Source of the DNA: Goleter apudmare HA4340-LM2
GTDB lineage: Bacteria > Cyanobacteriota > Cyanobacteriia > Cyanobacteriales > Nostocaceae
Direction: 5' to 3'
Length of the DNA: 64,000 nucleotides
Assembly (NCBI GenBank): GCA_019359495.1
Contig: JAHHHF010000064.1
Coordinates: 62,001-126,000 of the forward strand
Made by a program: the position numbers and the translations under genes. The notes under the pieces are model-generated. The model did not search any database. It worked only from the letters and a program-made list of their open reading frames with translations, and was not told the origin of the DNA. Positions 59,999 to 64,000 of the stretch are shown here, one piece after another (the stretch's first letter is position 1; every line of letters begins with the position of its first letter).

Positions 59999-61573
59999 TT
60001 ATAATTCATTCTGCGGCTTCTCCTGGGGCTTCTCTTCCTTCGGAGATTGATTTTCATTAGCTGAATTTTGCTTGGTCTCCGTTGGCACTACGACAGCCGG
60101 AGGCTCTAAATTTTTGGACTCTGCTGGTACTGGCGCTGGTGCTGGGATGACTATAGAATTGGGTTGGTTCACAGGTTGGGGTAAAGCAGATTCCTGATTA
60201 GGAGATGGTAAAGGGGAGGGATTGCGAGCATCTCGAACTGCCCTGAGTTTCTCTACTAGTGCCTGGGAAGGGGTAGTAGTAGGTGAGGCTGTAGGTGGCA
60301 ATTCTTCCGAATTACTTTGGCTGGATGCTTCAGTTTTGCTAGCGGTACTGGGAGATTCTGAAGTCAGACGACGATTACGCCGACGTTGGGAAGACGGGGA
60401 TACGGGTGCTGAGTCAGATGGGGAAGCGGCTGTATTTTCTCTGCTTGAGGGCGTAGCGTTGACAGTGGGTGTTTGTTCTATTGTGGGGTTGGCAAACTCC
60501 GGCTGTGCAGGTGACTGCTTGGGAAATTTAGGTAAAATACTTGTAATACCAAAGCCTGCGATCGCTGCGACAACGGCTACACTAGTTCCCAGAAATAGTT
60601 TTGATAATGCTAGTTTCTGTGCCCATACTTTCACATTAGCGATCGCTGACTCTACATGCAAGCGTTTGCGGGTGGATATTCCCAGTAAATTTTCTGCCTG
60701 TTGGGCAGATAAATCAATAGTTGCCACTGCGTGAGTCGGAACAGACTGTGGTACTACATTCACTCCAGTTCCTGGTAGTAGCTTCAGCCACTCGGCAATT
60801 GTGGGCGGACGAAAGCGAGATTCCACCGCCATACCCCGCATCACGGCTTGATTGACAGCCGCACTCAGATGTGGTTGCAGTTCACGGGGGGAAGGCATCT
60901 TTTCGCGATCGCGTAACAATGCTGGCAAGGGTACTTGTGTCGTTAACAGGGCGTATAATGTAGCGGCTAAACCATAAACATCGGTGGCGGGTGAGCGGGG
61001 TGCTTGTGTCAGGTACTGCTCGATGGGGGAATAACCTTCAGAAACCATCCCCGTGTGTGTCTGTCTCACACCGCTATTAAACTCTCTGGCAATCCCAAAA
61101 TCAATTAACACCACCTCCTGAGTACCTTGGCGGAGGATGATGTTATCTGGTTTGATATCTCGATGTAGCAAGCCATTGTTGTGTACTACCTGCAAGGCGG
61201 CGGCGATTTGTCGGATGTAGTGAATGGCTGTTGCTTCTGGCAAAGGTATTCCTGGTAACACAAATGCATCTCCCAATGTTTCCCCAGGAATGTATTCCAT
61301 TACCATGTAAGGCAATCCAGCCTCGACAAAAAAGTCACTGACCCGGACAATATTGGGGTGGACACAGGTCGCCAAGCGTCTGGCTTCATCTTGAAATTGC
61401 CGCTCGAACTTAGCAAAGTCAGGATGTTGTCGCAGCCGTTCGTTGATGGTTTTCATCACCACCTCCTGATCCAAATAGTGATGAGTGGCCTTGAATGTAA
61501 TGCCAAAGCCACCCCGACCTATTTCTTGGATGAGGGTATATTTCCCACCCTGTAAAGTTGTACCTGCTAACAT
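59999..61573 (-). CDS. Hanks-type Ser/Thr protein kinase with single membrane span
   Basis: 524 aa. Kinase domain ~10-270: Gly loop IGRGGFG (18-24), Lys41 in [12 protein letters not shown] (137-144), DFG (158-160), and an APE-like region [21 protein letters not shown] juxtamembrane part follows, then one hydrophobic span (~326-346), then a ~175-residue Pro/Ser/Thr-rich tail ([24 protein letters not shown]) probably outside the membrane. A typical cyanobacterial Pkn-type sensor kinase. Substrates unknown; the neighbours suggest envelope functions. Confidence 0.9.
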   Translation of the reverse strand: MLAGTTLQGGKYTLIQEIGRGGFGITFKATHHYLDQEVVMKTINERLRQHPDFAKFERQFQDEARRLATCVHPNIVRVSDFFVEAGLPYMVMEYIPGETLGDAFVLPGIPLPEATAIHYIRQIAAALQVVHNNGLLHRDIKPDNIILRQGTQEVVLIDFGIAREFNSGVRQTHTGMVSEGYSPIEQYLTQAPRSPATDVYGLAATLYALLTTQVPLPALLRDREKMPSPRELQPHLSAAVNQAVMRGMAVESRFRPPTIAEWLKLLPGTGVNVVPQSVPTHAVATIDLSAQQAENLLGISTRKRLHVESAIANVKVWAQKLALSKLFLGTSVAVVAAIAGFGITSILPKFPKQSPAQPEFANPTIEQTPTVNATPSSRENTAASPSDSAPVSPSSQRRRNRRLTSESPSTASKTEASSQSNSEELPPTASPTTTPSQALVEKLRAVRDARNPSPLPSPNQESALPQPVNQPNSIVIPAPAPVPAESKNLEPPAVVVPTETKQNSANENQSPKEEKPQEKPQNEL

Positions 61574-61828
61574 AGAGAGTTTTTAGTCCTTATTACTGAG
61601 TGCAGCAGATGACTACTGCGTCCTGAGTCTTAAGGGATTTCCAAAGAAATTGGCTTTCCCTAAAAAGGAAAACCTCCCCATCATTGCCACAGTTTTATTT
61701 TTCTTATAATACATTGACATCACTCTGACCGACCTGAAGATATGGATAAGAATTGGGCGTTGGTCATTTGTCGTTTAGCAGTAGAGACGTTACAATTTAA
61801 TGTCTCTATCCATTCCCTGTGCCCTTAT
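61574..61828. other. Intergenic with one small hairpin
   Basis: 255 bp between the kinase and the Omp85 gene, both leftward. AGAGAC (61783-61788) and GTCTCT (61802-61807) can pair and might end the Omp85 transcript. No other feature. Confidence 0.4.
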
Positions 61829-63889
61829 TTAAAACCTCTGTCCTATACCTAAATGGACTCGGCTTTCTCCTTGGTCATTAATACCATAGTCAGCGCGAAT
61901 TAAACCAAGGGGTGAGTCTAAGCGGATGCCAGCACCATAACCGAAACCGTTACCTGGTTTACCTCTTACCCCGGCTGGATCTCCTAAAACAGTGTCGCCA
62001 GAACCTAGGTCTGAAGCATAGTCAGCAAATACTACGCCCCCGACTATGGGTATGATGGGGAAGCGGTATTCTGCGGAAGCCAAGACATAGCTACGACCAC
62101 TACCGACATTCCCGGCATCATAGCCGCGTACTGAGTTGCTACCACCCAAATTAAAGGCTTCATAGGGCGGTAAATTGCCCAGTACTGTACCAGCTTGGAC
62201 ATTAAAGGCAAATACTTGTGGTTGTTTGCTGTTAAATATTTGCACAGGTACATACTGGCTGTAATTGGCTTTGAGGCGATTCATGGAAATATTTCCTTGG
62301 CCAAGGGGTACAGATTGTTCTGTACTGAGACTGAGAACGGAACCTTGGGTGGGATTCAAGACATTGTTACGGCGGTCTTTGGTGGCGGTGAAAGATACAG
62401 TAGTCAGGTCATCCGTACCAGTACCACTGGCAGTTAGGGCATTACCTCCAGCATCAGTTGGGGTAATATTACCTTGGCGATCGCTAATGCTAGTACGGGT
62501 ATAGTTTAAACCTAAAGAGGTATTCCAGTCGTCAATTGGGCGTTGTAAGCTAATACTAGCGCCAATGCGACCTTCTCTAGCTCTGTCGCCGTTGGCTAAA
62601 TTAACTTGGTCGTCAAATGTTTGCGATAGTTGGCGGTTGCGAAAGGCATTGATGGTATAACCCAAGGTGTCTGGAGTAGTTTCTCGATAAGGACTGGTAA
62701 ACTTGCCATCAAACTGGAAGTCACGTAACCCTACCCCGACATTCACACCCAAGGTATTGTTAACGCCGCCGATATTCTGGTCTTGATAGTTTACCGTGCC
62801 AATTAAGCCCTGGTCTGAGTTGTAACTACCACCCACATTCACTGCCCTAGCCCCGGTTTCCTTGAGTTCATAAACTAAGTCAAGTTTGGTTGCATCCCCT
62901 TCTAGAGCCACATTGACAGCTTCAAATAAACCGAGTTGATATAGTTTCTGTACATCTTGTCTGACGACATTTTCTTGGAACAGTTGACCAGGCTTGAGTT
63001 GGAGTTGTTGCTTTAAGAAATCTGGCTTGGTACGTCCTGTAACTGGATTACCCTTGCTATCAACGGTTTTTCCTTCATCGTTGATAAAGCGAAACTTGAT
63101 ATCCCCCACCAAGCCTTCGGCGACATTCAACGTCAGCACACCTTGACGGTTGGGTTGAATGGATAACACCCGTGCCAGGTTATACCCATTATCAACATAC
63201 CACTTATTCAGTTGCTGCACTGCTTGCTGGAGTGTAGCAGGACTAATAGGCTGACCAATTTGAGATTGTAACTGTTTTTGAGCTACTTGATAGGTGAGGG
63301 CTTTAGCGCCGGAAAGTTGCAGCGATCGCACTACTATTGGTTGCACCTGATACACTACAGTCAAACCGTTGGGAGTGGTGCGGCTATTGACATTGGCACT
63401 CACAAACAAACCTGTCTCTAAAATTGTCGCCACATCTCTTTGCAGTTGGCTTTCACTGGTTTCTCCCCCTGTACGCGTTTTAATTATCTGGCGAATAACC
63501 TGCTGCAATTCTGGATTTGCACCCACTATTTGCACATCTGTAGCTGTGACAACTAAATCATTACCAGTGATGATGTTAGAGGTGGGGGGTTGTGGGGTAA
63601 TGGAAGAGGGCGGGAGAACGACGGGGGAATTAGCCTCAATTTTTTGCGCTAAAACAACTGGAGGATTGTTCTTGACACTAGGATTTGGCGAAAATTGCTG
63701 AGTAACTAAAGTTTCCGGTGCTGAAACCGCTTCTATCTTGACTGGTGTTTCTTCAATTACTGGTACTACCAAGTTATCCGCTTTTGCTAACGGTGTAGTA
63801 GTTTCGGTAGTTGCAGCTATAGCTTGCTGAGTGACATTACTAGCCGCCAAAGTCGCTAATGTAAAAATTGCAGCAGAAGAAACTCGCAT
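61829..63889 (-). CDS. Omp85/Toc75-type outer-membrane protein
   Basis: 686 aa. A signal peptide (~1-27, SSAAIFTLATLAASNVTQQAIA) is followed by a Pro/Thr/Val-rich spacer, then about three POTRA domains (~115-360: VQIVGANPELQQVIRQII, VVRSLQLSGAKALTYQVAQKQLQSQIGQ, GLVGDIKFRFINDEG, FQENVVRQDVQKLYQLGLFEAVNVALEGD) and a 16-strand beta-barrel (surface antigen D15, ~370-686). The lid-loop motif VRGYDAGNVGSG is near residue 589, and the terminal Phe (HLGIGQRF) is the outer-membrane insertion signal. It inserts or translocates outer-membrane proteins. Confidence 0.92.
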   Translation of the reverse strand: MRVSSAAIFTLATLAASNVTQQAIAATTETTTPLAKADNLVVPVIEETPVKIEAVSAPETLVTQQFSPNPSVKNNPPVVLAQKIEANSPVVLPPSSITPQPPTSNIITGNDLVVTATDVQIVGANPELQQVIRQIIKTRTGGETSESQLQRDVATILETGLFVSANVNSRTTPNGLTVVYQVQPIVVRSLQLSGAKALTYQVAQKQLQSQIGQPISPATLQQAVQQLNKWYVDNGYNLARVLSIQPNRQGVLTLNVAEGLVGDIKFRFINDEGKTVDSKGNPVTGRTKPDFLKQQLQLKPGQLFQENVVRQDVQKLYQLGLFEAVNVALEGDATKLDLVYELKETGARAVNVGGSYNSDQGLIGTVNYQDQNIGGVNNTLGVNVGVGLRDFQFDGKFTSPYRETTPDTLGYTINAFRNRQLSQTFDDQVNLANGDRAREGRIGASISLQRPIDDWNTSLGLNYTRTSISDRQGNITPTDAGGNALTASGTGTDDLTTVSFTATKDRRNNVLNPTQGSVLSLSTEQSVPLGQGNISMNRLKANYSQYVPVQIFNSKQPQVFAFNVQAGTVLGNLPPYEAFNLGGSNSVRGYDAGNVGSGRSYVLASAEYRFPIIPIVGGVVFADYASDLGSGDTVLGDPAGVRGKPGNGFGYGAGIRLDSPLGLIRADYGINDQGESRVHLGIGQRF

Positions 63890-64000
63890 AATATTTAGCC
63901 TATATGCCTGATTAAATAAAAGTTATTTGTAGTGAGGTATTCCAGGGGATAGTAATAACTCCCAGCTACATTGCCGATTGATACCCCTATTTATCCCTCT
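63890..64000. other. Upstream region of the Omp85 gene at the window edge
   Basis: 111 bp without ORF, upstream of the leftward Omp85 start; the promoter may lie here or beyond the window. Confidence 0.3.

Overview
The window comes from a filamentous, probably heterocystous cyanobacterium of the Nostoc/Anabaena type. The evidence is the very frequent HIP1 palindrome (GCGATCGC), heptameric ATGCCCC-type repeats between genes, small dispersed hairpin repeats, and several palindromic interspersed elements. The species cannot be named from the sequence alone.

Layout. (1) 1-4750 is a decayed defence and mobile-element zone. It holds a type I restriction-modification locus in pieces (hsdM without its 5' part, hsdS with a frameshift, hsdR reduced to its N-terminus), a GIY-YIG nuclease gene, a DUF2281/MazF-type toxin-antitoxin pair, and two transposase remnants. 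(2) 4757-24747, all on the minus strand and read right to left, is a contractile injection system (CIS) operon of the Afp/PVC/thylakoid-anchored CIS kind: cap/terminator, sheath, tube, tail-assembly pair, an IQR-rich linker protein, LysM tube/baseplate adaptor, a split spike (gp27-like hub plus gp5/VgrG-like), PAAR tip, gp25, two baseplate J proteins, tail protein I, a fibre made of decapeptide repeats, an Ig-like protein, a 1343-aa DUF4157 protein (the best cargo candidate), and a SUMF1-fold protein at the end. No AAA+ ATPase or tape-measure gene is visible. (3) 25067-29930 is a repeat-rich segment. A DUF202 protein and a large arylsulfatase lie between two perfect 130-bp inverted repeats. 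(4) 29933-36611 holds a WGR/beta-propeller protein, thymidylate kinase, tRNA-Leu(CAA), several toxin-antitoxin modules and their remnants, and a 62-bp tandem repeat. (5) 36743-56798, minus strand, is a Wzx/Wzy/Wzc-type exopolysaccharide cluster with glycosyltransferases, methyltransferases, acetyltransferases, an aminotransferase, two flippases, a polymerase and a co-polymerase/kinase. (6) 56799-64000 holds a CapA-like protein, two small hypothetical genes, a Hanks-type Ser/Thr kinase and an Omp85-family outer-membrane protein.

How they may work together. The CIS genes lie close together on one strand, many a few bases apart, in an order that follows phage-tail assembly. The DUF4157 and SUMF1-like genes at the 3' end are where cargo genes usually sit. 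The last third looks like an envelope region: capsule/EPS synthesis and export, CapA, a kinase and outer-membrane biogenesis.

Most interesting points: the CIS with its large DUF4157 protein and shared IQR motif; a possible -1 frameshift joining the two tail-assembly ORFs; matching inward-facing IS ends that bracket the whole CIS operon; the 130-bp inverted repeats around the sulfatase module; hairpin repeats with a constant loop and variable but complementary arms; and toxin-antitoxin modules flanked by direct repeats or lying inside an older toxin gene.
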